This document shows positions 51,502-60,039 of a DNA stretch of 64,000 nucleotides, in pieces. The number at the start of each line of letters is the position of its first letter. The stretch's first letter is position 1. The notes under the pieces are model-generated. The model did no database searches and was not told the origin of the DNA. It saw only the letters and a list, made by a program, of their open reading frames with translations. The position numbers were made by a program, and so were the translations under genes. The DNA comes from Streptomyces sp. SCSIO 75703. Its GTDB lineage: Bacteria > Actinomycetota > Actinomycetes > Streptomycetales > Streptomycetaceae. The stretch spans positions 2,356,001 to 2,420,000 of the forward strand of contig NZ_CP144555.1 in the NCBI RefSeq assembly GCF_036607905.1. The letters run 5' to 3'.

Positions 51502-51743
51502 CGCCTCTATTGTCCCGGCGGTCACGCTGCGAACACAACCGGTCCCGGTCAGTCTTGCATCGGACATCTATCGATCGACGATTTGGCGACATCCAGCCAA
51601 TCGTTAGCAGCTCGAAAATTTTCCTTAGCCTAGGGAATGTTTGCATGGTGCAGTCCGTTGTTTTCTGTGGAACCCAGGGCACCGATGACCCGGGACACCT
51701 CAGTAGTTCTCCTCAGGAGGATGATCAGATCAAGGGAGAGGCC
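51502..51743. other. AT-rich divergent promoter region
   Basis: Local composition is distinctly AT-rich (51590-51665), with TTAGCA (51604-51609), a 16-base spacer and TAGCCT (51626-51631) as a plus-strand promoter, a GAAAATTTTC palindrome inside it, and an imperfect inverted repeat CGATTTGGC/GCCAATCG at about 51578-51603. Confidence 0.55.
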
Positions 51744-51896
51744 ATGCGCTTTGAAGTCATGCGACTCGACGACGTGGACGGGACGCCGGTGGACACCACC
51801 ATCGTGGACGCCGCCTCCGTGAACCGCATCGTGCAGCAGGCCGCCGCCATAGGGCAGCGCCTGTGGATCCGTCCGGCCGAGAGTCCGGCCTCGTAG
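51744..51896 (+). CDS. Small conserved-looking protein, 50 aa
   Basis: ATG at 51744 with AAGGGAGAGG upstream. The 50-residue product (MRFEVMRLDDVDGTPVDTTI start; QRLWIRPAESPAS end) has a mixed beta/helix pattern with VDAASVNRIVQQAAA as one helix. Codon bias is normal. Its strong AT-rich promoter and ~106-base leader suggest a regulated or abundant transcript. No known family. Confidence 0.75.
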   Translation: MRFEVMRLDDVDGTPVDTTIVDAASVNRIVQQAAAIGQRLWIRPAESPAS

Positions 51897-51921
51897 CGCG
51901 CGGCGCGCGTGAAGAGTGTGC

Positions 51922-51962
51922 GAGCCCTCGTACGACACCGAACCGGTGCCGTGCGGGGGCTC
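51922..51962. terminator. Long hairpin terminator
   Basis: GAGCCCTCGTACGACACCG (51922-51940) pairs with CGGTGCCGTGCGGGGGCTC (51944-51962) with a few G-T or mismatched positions. Lies between the convergent 50-aa gene and marC. Confidence 0.75.
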
Positions 51963-51970
51963 TGTCGATT

Positions 51971-52003
51971 CCCCGGCCGGACCCCGGCCGGACCCCGGCC
52001 GGG
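51971..52003. repeat. Three 11-bp tandem units
   Basis: CCCCGGCCGGA is repeated three times directly after the hairpin. Short and GC-rich, probably slippage-derived. Confidence 0.7.
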
Positions 52004-52027
52004 GAGCCCGCGGTCGGGCCCGTGCTC

Positions 52028-52633
52028 TCAGGCGCTCTGGATCACCTGCGTGACGCCGTTGATGATCTGCTGCACCGCGATGGCGGAGAGCATCATGCCC
52101 GCGAGGCGGGTCACCAGGACCACACCGCCGTCCTTGATGACGCGGATGATCAGCAGCGAGTAGCGCATCACCAGCCACAGCACCACGTGGATGGCGAGGA
52201 TCGCCGTCCAGACGGACACCTGCGTGCCCACGCTGTCGGCCTTCTGCACGGCGAGGATCACCGACACGATGGCGCCGGGCCCGGCCAGCAGCGGCATGCC
52301 GAGCGGGACCAGGGCCACGTTGACGTCCTTGGTCTGCTGGGGCTCGTCCGTCTTGCCGGTGAGCAGGTCGAGGGCGATCAGCAGGAGCAGCAGCCCGCCC
52401 GCGATCATCAGGGCGGGCACCGAGACGTGCAGGTAGTCGAGGATCTGGTGGCCGAGCAGTCCGAACACGGTGATCACACCGCCGGCCACGCAGACGGCCT
52501 GGAAGGCCATCCGCTTCTGCACCTTGGCGGGCCGGCCGGAGGTCAGCGCGAGGAAGATCGGCGTGATCCCGGGCGGGTCCATGATGACGAAGAGGGTCAG
52601 GAAGAGGGAGCCGAAGACGGCGACGTCGAACAT
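52028..52633 (-). CDS. MarC family membrane protein
   Basis: A 201-aa integral membrane protein with about six helices. It begins MFDVAVFGSLFLTLFVIMDP, where the acidic MDPPG segment after helix 1 is family-typical, and has the internal motif PLGMPLLAGPGAIVSVI. MarC proteins have no proven transport substrate despite the historical link to antibiotic resistance. ATG at 52633. Confidence 0.9.
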   Translation of the reverse strand: MFDVAVFGSLFLTLFVIMDPPGITPIFLALTSGRPAKVQKRMAFQAVCVAGGVITVFGLLGHQILDYLHVSVPALMIAGGLLLLLIALDLLTGKTDEPQQTKDVNVALVPLGMPLLAGPGAIVSVILAVQKADSVGTQVSVWTAILAIHVVLWLVMRYSLLIIRVIKDGGVVLVTRLAGMMLSAIAVQQIINGVTQVIQSA

Positions 52634-52808
52634 GAGCGTGACAGAGCCTTGCGATACGGGGACCGGCCGCGCGGCACGCGGACGGCAGGAGACGGAGAAG
52701 GAAGTGAAGGGTGGGGTGACGGGTGGGGTGACGGGAGAGCGGACCGGCGAGTGCGCCCCTCGGCGGGGCGGCAGTCGTCGGTGACGCGCGGGCCGGTTCC
52801 GGGCGGGC

Positions 52809-53666
52809 TCAGACTCCGCCGGCGCCCGGCACGGGGAACGCCCCGAAGGACCGGCGCGTGATCTCCCCGTAGACCTCGGGGTCCGTCGTGTACTCGCCGA
52901 GCCGGCAGGTCTTCCGGCTGCCGTGGTAGTCGCTGGACCCGGTGACCAGCAGGCCCAGGTCCGAGGCGAGGCCCCGCAGCCGGGCGCGCGTGGGCTCGTC
53001 GTGGTCCATGTGGTCGGCCTCGATGCCGTCGAGGCCGGCGGCGGCCAGGTCCGCGACCAGGCTCTCGGACATCGTGCGGCCCCGCTTGACGGCGCCCGGG
53101 TGCGCGAGGACGGTGACCCCGCCGGCGCCCTTGACCAGGCGGATCGCCTCGAAGGGGTCGGTCTCGTGCTTCTCCACGGCGGCCCGGCCGCCGTCCGCCA
53201 GCCACTCCTCGGTGAAGGCGTCGCCCACCGTGGGGACGACGCCGAGTTCGACCAGGGCGGAGGCCACGTGTGGGCGGCCGACCGACCCGTCGCCGGCGAT
53301 CCGCGCGACCTGCTCCCAGGTGACGGGGACGCCCAGGTCGTTGAGTTTGCGGACCATGGCGCGGGCACGCGGCACCCGGTCGTCCCGGACCAGCTCCCGT
53401 TCGGCGAGCAGTTCGGGCTCCTCCGGGTCGAAGAGGTAGGCGAGCATGTGCACGCCGACGCCGTCGATCCGGCAGGAGAGCTCGGCGCCGGTGACCAGGG
53501 TGAGCCCCGGGGGCAGCGCGGCGCGGGCCTCGGCGTGGCCGCGGGTGGTGTCGTGGTCGGTCAGCGCGACGACGTCCAGTCCGGCGGCGGCGGCCTCGCG
53601 CACCAGCTCGGCCGGGGTGTCCGTGCCGTCGGACGCGGTGGAGTGGGTGTGCAGATCGATGCGCAC
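52809..53666 (-). CDS. PHP-domain phosphoesterase
   Basis: A 285-aa metal-dependent phosphoesterase. Metal ligands: RIDLHTHSTASDG (first H-x-H and Asp), VVALTDHDTTRG (DHD), VTGAELSC (Glu), VLAHPGAV (His) and GSSDYHG (Asp/His). It matches the RNase AM/TrpH-like group, which hydrolyses 3',5'-bisphosphonucleotides or short 5' RNA ends. GTG at 53666. Cytoplasmic. Confidence 0.92.
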   Translation of the reverse strand: MRIDLHTHSTASDGTDTPAELVREAAAAGLDVVALTDHDTTRGHAEARAALPPGLTLVTGAELSCRIDGVGVHMLAYLFDPEEPELLAERELVRDDRVPRARAMVRKLNDLGVPVTWEQVARIAGDGSVGRPHVASALVELGVVPTVGDAFTEEWLADGGRAAVEKHETDPFEAIRLVKGAGGVTVLAHPGAVKRGRTMSESLVADLAAAGLDGIEADHMDHDEPTRARLRGLASDLGLLVTGSSDYHGSRKTCRLGEYTTDPEVYGEITRRSFGAFPVPGAGGV

Positions 53667-53849
53667 GACGCGACTCCAGGGCGGTGACGGGACGGAAGGG
53701 ACACCCACAGGATAACCGGAGTCTCAGCCTTCGATGTCACACCCGAAAGCACCGTGCACCCCCTACGTCGCAGGCGGCCCGCGGACCGTGCGCACCGGCC
53801 GGCCCCGGGGAGCACGACCGTACGGGAGCCGTTCCGCTCCCGCGCCCCG

Positions 53850-54491
53850 CTACGGATGCAGCAGCTTGGGCGACAGCGCCCCGCACGGTACGAGGTCGAT
53901 CTCCGCGCCCGCGTCCCGGAGGTCGGTCAGCACCAGTTCGTCGTACATGAGCAGGCCGGTCCGCTCGGGGAAGACCACGGCCCACAGCCACACCCCGAGG
54001 GCCTCGCCGGCGAAGACCGCACGGTCCTCCGGGGCGCCGGGGACGTGCCACAGCGGTGTCGGCCGGCCGGCCGCGAGCACCTTGGCCTCGGGCGCCTTGT
54101 CCACGTCCAGGTACGGGCCCGGGTCGGGGGCGTCGAGGCCGGCGAACCGCGCGCCGAGGCCCACGCCCGGTTCCTCCGCGACCAGGACCAGCTCGCCCAT
54201 GCCGCCGAGCGGGCCGGGGCCGGTGCAGGCGAGGGCGGTGGCCCGGCCGCCGCTGCGGTCGTCGCCCGCGTGGACGACGCCGGTGAAGAGCCAGCCGACC
54301 GGCAGCGGCCACGGCATCCACACGGGCACCTCGGTGCGGCGGACGATGACGCCGAGCGCCTCGACGCTCGGCGGGAGCACGGGTTGCAGAGGGTGCACGG
54401 TGCCGTGCACGGCGCACTGCCAGGTGTCCGAGAAGAGGCCGGGAGCCCGGACCCGGCCACCGCACTTCGGGCAACTGGGTTCACCCCTCAT
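53850..54491 (-). CDS. DUF6758-like protein with N-terminal zinc ribbon
   Basis: A 213-aa protein. Residues 1-28 look like a zinc finger (CPKCGG...WQCAVHG). The rest is a conserved Gly/Pro-rich beta fold (LVLVAEEPGVGLGARFAGLD) seen in many Streptomyces next to PHP and SUFU-like genes. No catalytic motif is recognised. Confidence 0.8.
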   Translation of the reverse strand: MRGEPSCPKCGGRVRAPGLFSDTWQCAVHGTVHPLQPVLPPSVEALGVIVRRTEVPVWMPWPLPVGWLFTGVVHAGDDRSGGRATALACTGPGPLGGMGELVLVAEEPGVGLGARFAGLDAPDPGPYLDVDKAPEAKVLAAGRPTPLWHVPGAPEDRAVFAGEALGVWLWAVVFPERTGLLMYDELVLTDLRDAGAEIDLVPCGALSPKLLHP

Positions 54492-54738
54492 AGGGCCCCA
54501 CGGTCCTCCCCCGGCTCCGCCACGTCAAGGACGATCACCCCCGTGTACCGGGACGCCCACCCCGCGGAACAGGATGTACGCCCCACCGATCAGTCGTCCC
54601 GCACGGCCGCCGGTCCAGCACAGGCCCGGCGCGGAGGGGTCCGGCCCGCCCAACAGGCCGCCGTATCCCGCCTGTTGGTGAGATCGGTCACCCGGCGCCG
54701 GTCCGGCCGCCCCGGCGGCGGGCGGCGGAGGCGGCCGG

Positions 54739-55335
54739 TCAGTCCAGCCGCACGGAGGCGCGCAGCGGGTCCCGCAGGTCCGTCCCGTGAGAGAGCCAGC
54801 GCTCGCGCAGCGCCTGCGCCCCGTGCACCCGCTTCCAGGCGGCCTCGTTCGGCGTCATCGGCAGCAGCGGCAGGAACCGCACGGGGTCGAGCGGCGGGTC
54901 CAGCTCCAGGTCCTCCACCAGGCCGCCCGGCTCGGCCACCAGGACCGAGGTGAACGGGGCGCCGGGCCAGAGCGCGCCGCCGGTGTCCAGCGAGGCGCCC
55001 GGCGCCACGATCACCCCCTCGACCTGCGGGGACGCGGCCAGCACGGCGAGCGGGCGGAGCACCTCGTCGGTGTCGGCCCGCCCCGCCCGCACGGAGAGCA
55101 CCAGCTCGGCGCGGGGCCCCTGGAGCGGGTCGGCGACCAGGGCCGAGGGGTCGGTCATGGGCTGGGCGGACATGCCGAGGGTGGCGTAGCGGACGATGTC
55201 GCCCTCCGGGCCGCCGCCCGGGAAGCGCAGCACCTCGATGCGGTCGGCGCCGAGGAAGGTGACCGCGGCGCGCGCGTCCGGCTCGCCCAGCGCACCGCGC
55301 AACCGGGCCTCGGCCAGGGGAAGAACATCAGCCAT
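54739..55335 (-). CDS. Suppressor-of-fused (SUFU) domain protein
   Basis: A 198-aa protein with the bacterial SUFU layout: IEVLRFPGGGPEGDIVRYATLGMS, RAELVLSVRAG, VEGVIVAPGASLDTG and LLPMTPNEAAWKRVHGAQAL. Bacterial SUFU proteins are often polymorphic-toxin immunity proteins or stand-alone, but no toxin is encoded nearby here. ATG at 55335. Confidence 0.85.
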   Translation of the reverse strand: MADVLPLAEARLRGALGEPDARAAVTFLGADRIEVLRFPGGGPEGDIVRYATLGMSAQPMTDPSALVADPLQGPRAELVLSVRAGRADTDEVLRPLAVLAASPQVEGVIVAPGASLDTGGALWPGAPFTSVLVAEPGGLVEDLELDPPLDPVRFLPLLPMTPNEAAWKRVHGAQALRERWLSHGTDLRDPLRASVRLD

Positions 55336-55841
55336 GCGGCGAGCATAGAACTCATCAGCACACGGCAAAGCGGCGCCTTGACACGTAGCGCGGCTGGTAC
55401 TCTGAGCCGGCGGTCGGGCGGCATGCGCAAGCGCGGCGATCACGTCCCGACGCTGTGAACACTCCCCTACGGGGAACCCCTTCAAACAGGGGATGGATCG
55501 TCCCTCACGGGGGACCGGCCGGAGGAGGTGGGGCTGGCATGGACCGAAGTCGACCGTGCAGTACCACTCGCTCTTCCCGCCGCTGATCCAGCCGCTCCGG
55601 CCCCGGCACGCTGCGGCCCCTCCCCCCTGCGCGTCCTCACGCGGAAGAGCGCTGCGTCTCGTTTTGCCTGATCTGCCCGTCTGCACCGGCAGACGTCTCA
55701 GCAGCGAAGCCGACCACCGCGACGGTGCGGTGCCCCCCGCTTTGTGGACGCGCCTCACGCACCTGCCCAGGACGTCCTCATTCCGGGTGGTTCCACCCCT
55801 CGCCGACGCCGCTTTGCTGCCCGTCGCGAAGGAGCCCGCCC
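55336..55841. other. 506-bp leader region of corA with hairpins
   Basis: Contains TTGACA at 55378 and TACTCT at 55398 (14-base spacer, short), then three small hairpins in a row: CCCC/GGGG at 55464-55474, CCCC/GGGG at 55477-55492, and GTCCC/GGGAC at 55500-55515. A GGAGGAGG site at about 55520 precedes a weak frame. The corA start comes more than 300 bases later. Confidence 0.5.
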
Positions 55842-56954
55842 ATGTCGATGATCCGAGACCTGCGCGCCGCGGTCCGCCCCTCACGCGTCTCCCCCCGCAA
55901 AGACGAGGGCTTCGAGGCCGTGCCGGGCCCCGGGACCGTCTCCGCCGTGGTCGACTGCGCCGTCTACCGGGACGGCCGGCGCGTCCCGCAGGCCGGACCG
56001 CTCGCCCCGCAGGAGGCGCTGCGCCAGGTGCGCCGCGACGGCGGCTTCGCCTGGATCGGCCTGCACGAGCCCGACGAGGACGAATTCGCCGGTATCGCAC
56101 GGGAGTTCGGGCTGCACCCACTGGCCGTGGAGGACGCCGTCCGGGCGCACCAGCGGCCCAAGCTGGAGCGCTACGACGACTCCCTCTTCACCGTCTTCAA
56201 GACCATCCACTACCTCGACCACGACAAGCTCTCCACCAACAGCGAGGTCGTCGAGACCGGCGAGGTCATGTGCTTCACCGGACGGGACTTCGTCATCACC
56301 GTCCGCCACGGCGGCCAGGGCTCGCTGCGCGCGCTGCGCCACCGGCTCCAGGACGACCCCGAGCTGCTGGTCAAGGGCCCCTCGGCGGTGCTGCACGCCA
56401 TCGCCGACCACATAGTCGACGGTTACCTGGCGGTCGCCGACGCCGTGCAGGACGACATCGACGAGGTCGAGACCGAGGTCTTCTCCCCGGACCGCCGGGG
56501 CACCCCGCGCGGCACCGACGCCGGGCGCATCTACCAACTCAAGCGGGAGGTCCTGGAGTTCAAGCGCGCGGTGGCGCCGCTGCTGCGCCCCATGCAGCTC
56601 CTGAGCGAGCGGCCCATGCTGCTCGTCGACCCGGAGATCCAGAAGTACTTCCGCGACGTCGCCGACCACGTGGCCCGGGTCCAGGAGCAGGTGATCGGCT
56701 TCGACGAGCTGCTGAACTCGATCCTCCAGGCCAACCTCGCCCAGGCGTCCGTCGCGCAGAACGAGGACATGCGCAAGATCACCTCCTGGGCCGCGATCAT
56801 CGCCGTGCCGACGATGGTGTGCGGCGTGTACGGGATGAACTTCGAGCACATGCCGGAGGTCGAGTGGCGCTACGGCTACCCGCTGGTCCTCGGCATCACG
56901 GTGGGCATCTGCCTCGGCATCCACCGCATGCTCAAGCGCAACGGCTGGCTCTGA
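55842..56954 (+). CDS. corA: CorA-family magnesium/cobalt transporter
   Basis: A 370-aa CorA channel. The large N-terminal cytoplasmic domain contains AWIGLHEPDEDEF and HPLAVEDAVRAHQRPKLERYDD, followed by the stalk helix. The C-terminal membrane part ends with the signature YGMNF between two helices (IIAVPTMVCGVYGMNF, then VLGITVGICLG). It imports Mg2+ or related ions as a pentamer. ATG at 55842 with GAAGGAG. A 13-bp hairpin follows the stop. Confidence 0.95.
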   Translation: MSMIRDLRAAVRPSRVSPRKDEGFEAVPGPGTVSAVVDCAVYRDGRRVPQAGPLAPQEALRQVRRDGGFAWIGLHEPDEDEFAGIAREFGLHPLAVEDAVRAHQRPKLERYDDSLFTVFKTIHYLDHDKLSTNSEVVETGEVMCFTGRDFVITVRHGGQGSLRALRHRLQDDPELLVKGPSAVLHAIADHIVDGYLAVADAVQDDIDEVETEVFSPDRRGTPRGTDAGRIYQLKREVLEFKRAVAPLLRPMQLLSERPMLLVDPEIQKYFRDVADHVARVQEQVIGFDELLNSILQANLAQASVAQNEDMRKITSWAAIIAVPTMVCGVYGMNFEHMPEVEWRYGYPLVLGITVGICLGIHRMLKRNGWL

Positions 56955-57038
56955 CGCCCCACGGCACCGCCCGCCCGGCGTCCCCCGCCCCGCCGGTCCT
57001 CCGGCGGCCCACCGGGGCCCGAGGGCCCTGGGGTCTTC

Positions 57039-57083
57039 CGTTCGGATCAGGGCGGACCCCGCGAGCCCGGCCTGATCCGAACG
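57039..57083 (+). terminator. 13-bp hairpin after corA, dispersed-repeat type
   Basis: CGTTCGGATCAGG (57039-57051) pairs perfectly with CCTGATCCGAACG (57071-57083). The flanking GGGTCTTCCG resembles the ends of the element at 57616-57796, so it may be a copy of the same repeat family. Confidence 0.75.
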
Positions 57084-57104
57084 AGAGGCCCTAGGCTGGC
57101 CCGC

Positions 57105-57617
57105 ATGACATCCGAGCTGCTCGACCAGGCCCTCGTCGAGGAGGCCACCAGGAAGTCCGGCCTCGTCTGGGTCCGGGCCCCCGGCGCGCCCGCCCGCCCC
57201 CTGTGGCACGTCTGGCACGAGGGCGCCGCCTGCGTGGTCGGCGACGGCCCCGGCGAGCAGCCGCTGACCGGCCTGACGGACGGGGCCACTGCCGAGGTCA
57301 CCGTGCGCAGCAAGGACAAGGGCGGGCGGCTGGTCACCTGGACGGCGCGGGTGGTGGAGGCGGCGCCCGGCTCCGAGGTCTGGCAGGCGGCCGTGGCCGA
57401 ACTCCGGGGCAAGCGGCTGAACGCGACCGACGGCGAGGCCATGCCCGCCCGCTGGGCCCGCGAGTGCCGGGTGCTGCGCCTGGAGCCGACCGGGGAACTC
57501 ACGCCGCTGCCCGACGGTTCGCTGGCCGAGCCCCCGCCGCCGAGCCCGGCGACCACCCGGGAGGCGGCCCCGGCGGCGCTGCCCCGCCTGCTGCTGAAGC
57601 GGCGCCGGCGGCGCTAG
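57105..57617 (+). CDS. Small conserved-type protein (possible PNPOx-like split barrel)
   Basis: A 170-aa protein: LVWVRAPGAPARPLWHVWHEG, then AEVTVRSKDKGGRLVTWTARV, a beta-rich pattern like FMN-binding split barrels, and a Pro-rich C-terminus ending in an all-basic LLLKRRRRR. No catalytic residues are certain. It lies between two repeat elements; the left end of the second overlaps its TAG. Confidence 0.6.
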   Translation: MTSELLDQALVEEATRKSGLVWVRAPGAPARPLWHVWHEGAACVVGDGPGEQPLTGLTDGATAEVTVRSKDKGGRLVTWTARVVEAAPGSEVWQAAVAELRGKRLNATDGEAMPARWARECRVLRLEPTGELTPLPDGSLAEPPPPSPATTREAAPAALPRLLLKRRRRR

Positions 57618-57796
57618 GGTCTTTCGGTGGATCACGCCGGGCTCGCGGGGCCCGGCACCGCGCCTCGCCGCGTTGTCGTCGGTTGTCAGGGCCCCGCCCT
57701 GTCGTCCTCCTCCGCCGCGCGACGCATGGCACCGGACCCCGCGGCCTGATGCGGCCTGATGCGGCCTGATGCGGCCTGATGCGAACGAAAGACCCT
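57616..57796. repeat. 181-bp element with 11-bp terminal inverted repeats
   Basis: AGGGTCTTTCG (57616-57626) and CGAAAGACCCT (57786-57796) are perfect inverted ends. Inside the right end, GCGGCCTGAT is repeated four times (57741-57780). No transposase is encoded. Compatible with a MITE-like dispersed element. Confidence 0.6.
57741..57780. repeat. Four exact 10-bp tandem units
   Basis: GCGGCCTGAT occurs four times head to tail without substitutions, next to the right inverted end. Confidence 0.9.
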
Positions 57797-57819
57797 GGCC
57801 GGCCGTTCCCGGCCGCCCG

Positions 57820-58557
57820 TCAGGAGGCTGGGAGCTGCTTGCCGTAGTCGAGGGTCTCGTCCTCCGCCGGCTCCTCGACCGGCACGTCCTCGTCCCAGTC
57901 GGAGAAGCTGAGCGTGCCCGCGCTGCCCGCCCGCACCAGGCGCACCGGGTACGGCGTGCCTTCCAGGGAGACGTCCAGCGAGCCGCCCGAACCACCGTCG
58001 CCGCTGACCCGGATGGTGCGGACCCCGCCCTGCTCGTGCCGGCCGTCGGTGGCCAGCGTGCCGTGCAGCGTGAGCAGTGCCTCCAGCAGGTCGTCCTTGT
58101 CGGTGAAGCCGCTGAACTTCTGGTACGCCGGATCGCCCTGCGGCACCTTCACGTACTTGTCGGCCAGTTTGGCGGCGGCCGCCTCGTCCCCGCCGTCGTG
58201 GCTCCAGAAACCGGCGTCGGCCTTCAGGTAGAGCTGGTCGCCGACGCGCAGCAGCCCGAAGGTCGTGCCCCCGGCGGCGACCGACCCGGTGCCCCCGTCC
58301 GCCGTGAGCCGCATGTCGAGGGTGTAGGTGCTGCCGCCGGCCTCGACGGTCCCGTGCAGGCGGACCGCCCCGGCGGAGCCGGCCACGGCCAGGGCCTTGC
58401 TGTGGATGGCGGCGGCCGGCAGCTTCCCCACGCCGTTGGTGCCCGCGTCCGGGTCCTCGGCCCGGCAGCCCGTCAGCCCGGCCCCCGTCACGGCCAGGGC
58501 GCACAGCGCGCCCAGGAGAGCGGCCCTGCGGAATCGGCGCCGGGGAGTCACAGTCAC
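57820..58557 (-). CDS. Putative lipoprotein (LppX/LprG-like)
   Basis: A 245-aa exported protein: basic start (VTVTPRRRFRR), hydrophobic helix, lipobox LTGC (Cys31). The mature part has a repetitive beta pattern (GSTYTLDMRLTADGGTGSVAAGGTTFGLL) and an acidic end. The fold resembles LppX_LprAFG lipoproteins that bind or shuttle lipids, but this is by general pattern only. GTG at 58557 chosen (AAGG 11 bases upstream). Confidence 0.75.
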   Translation of the reverse strand: MTVTPRRRFRRAALLGALCALAVTGAGLTGCRAEDPDAGTNGVGKLPAAAIHSKALAVAGSAGAVRLHGTVEAGGSTYTLDMRLTADGGTGSVAAGGTTFGLLRVGDQLYLKADAGFWSHDGGDEAAAAKLADKYVKVPQGDPAYQKFSGFTDKDDLLEALLTLHGTLATDGRHEQGGVRTIRVSGDGGSGGSLDVSLEGTPYPVRLVRAGSAGTLSFSDWDEDVPVEEPAEDETLDYGKQLPAS

Positions 58558-58755
58558 GGGTGGAGCTGCCTTTCTGACGGGGCCAATCGGCGTACGGCAG
58601 CGTACCGGTGCCGTCGCGGCGCCCGACGCCGGTCCGTCCGGACCCGACTGCCAGGACAGGGCTCTTCGGGACGGGCTAGCCTGAAGGCCGTCCGAGCGGG
58701 CATGTCGGAAATGGAACACCGTACGCAACAGCCCAGACGCAAAGGAGCCGCCGCC

Positions 58756-60039
58756 ATGGCAGCGGGCGCCCCCCGGATCTTCGTCTCCCACCTCTCCGGT
58801 GCCGCCGTCTTCGACCCCAACGGCGACCAGGTGGGGCGCGTGCGCGATCTGGTGGTCATGCTCCGTGTCGGCCAGAAGCCCCCGCGCGTGCTCGGGCTCG
58901 TCGTCGAACTCGCCACCCGGCGCCGCATCTTCCTGCCCATGACCCGGGTCACGGGCATCGACTCCGGGCAGGTCATCACCACCGGCGTGCTCAACGTGCG
59001 GCGCTTCGAGCAGCGGCCCACCGAGCGGCTGGTCTTCGGCGAGCTGCTGGACCGGCGGGTGACGCTCGTGGACACCGGCGAGGAGGTCACCGTGCTCGAC
59101 CTGGCGGTGCGGCAGCAGCCCGCGCGCCGCGAGTGGCAGATCGACCGGGTCTTCGTCCGCAAGGGCCGCAAGGGCGGCGCCTTCCGCCGCAACCGGGGCG
59201 AGACGCTGACCGTCGAGTGGTCCGCGGTGACCGGCTTCTCGCTGGAGGAGCACGGGCAGGGCGCCGAGAACCTGCTCGCCACCTTCGAGCAGTTGCGCCC
59301 CGCCGACCTCGCCAACGTGCTGCACCACCTCTCCGCCAAGCGGCGGGCCGAGGTCGCCGCCGCCCTCGACGACGAGCGGCTGGCCGACGTGCTGGAGGAA
59401 CTGCCGGAGGACGACCAGATCGAGGTCCTCGGCAAGCTCGAGGAGGAGCGGGCGGCGGACGTCCTGGAGGCGATGGACCCCGACGACGCCGCCGACCTGC
59501 TGGGCGAGCTGCCCGAGGAGGACAAGGAACGGCTGCTGGGCCTGATGCAGCCCTCCGACGCGGCCGACATGCGGCGCCTGATGTCCTACGAGGAGCACAC
59601 GGCGGGCGGTCTGATGACGACCGAGCCCCTCGTACTGCGCCCCGACGCCACCGTCGCCGACGCGCTGGCCCGCATCCGCAACCCCGACCTGTCCCCCGCC
59701 CACGCGGCGCAGGTCTACGTGTGCCGCCCGCCGGAGGAGACGCCGACCGGCAAGTACCTGGGCACCGTCCACTTCCAGCGGCTGCTGCGCGATCCGCCGT
59801 ACACGCTGGTCGGCTCGATGCTCGACGACGACCTGCAGCCGCTGGCGCCGGACGCCGCGCTGCCGGTGGTCGCCGGGTTCTTCGCCACGTACGACATGGT
59901 CGCGGCGCCCGTCGTGGACGACTCCGGCTCGCTGCTGGGCGCGATCACCGTCGACGACGTCCTGGACCACATGCTGCCGGACGACTGGCGGGAGACCGAG
60001 TACCACCTGGACGAGGGGGTGGGCCCGGATGGGTCCTGA
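58756..60039 (+). CDS. Soluble MgtE_N-CBS protein (no membrane domain)
   Basis: A 427-aa cytoplasmic protein. Residues 1-100 look PRC-barrel-like (AAVFDPNGDQVGRVRDLVVM). Residues 170-270 are the superhelical MgtE_N domain (LEELPEDDQIEVLGKLEEERAADVLEAMDPDDAADLL). Residues 280-405 are a pair of CBS domains (MTTEPLVLRPDATVADALA; FFATYDMVAAPVVDDSGSLLGAITVDDVLDHML). A true MgtE channel would continue into five membrane helices, which are absent. The next gene overlaps by 11 bases and is membrane-bound. Probably a Mg2+ or nucleotide sensor. ATG with AAAGGAG upstream. Confidence 0.88.
   Translation: MAAGAPRIFVSHLSGAAVFDPNGDQVGRVRDLVVMLRVGQKPPRVLGLVVELATRRRIFLPMTRVTGIDSGQVITTGVLNVRRFEQRPTERLVFGELLDRRVTLVDTGEEVTVLDLAVRQQPARREWQIDRVFVRKGRKGGAFRRNRGETLTVEWSAVTGFSLEEHGQGAENLLATFEQLRPADLANVLHHLSAKRRAEVAAALDDERLADVLEELPEDDQIEVLGKLEEERAADVLEAMDPDDAADLLGELPEEDKERLLGLMQPSDAADMRRLMSYEEHTAGGLMTTEPLVLRPDATVADALARIRNPDLSPAHAAQVYVCRPPEETPTGKYLGTVHFQRLLRDPPYTLVGSMLDDDLQPLAPDAALPVVAGFFATYDMVAAPVVDDSGSLLGAITVDDVLDHMLPDDWRETEYHLDEGVGPDGS

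Noticed and set aside
50605..51896. NYN protein plus 50-aa protein as a toxin-antitoxin pair
   Set aside because: They are divergent, not an operon, and NYN proteins of this size are usually housekeeping.
54739..55335. SUFU protein as polymorphic toxin immunity
   Set aside because: No toxin, repeat-rich or secretion gene lies adjacent.
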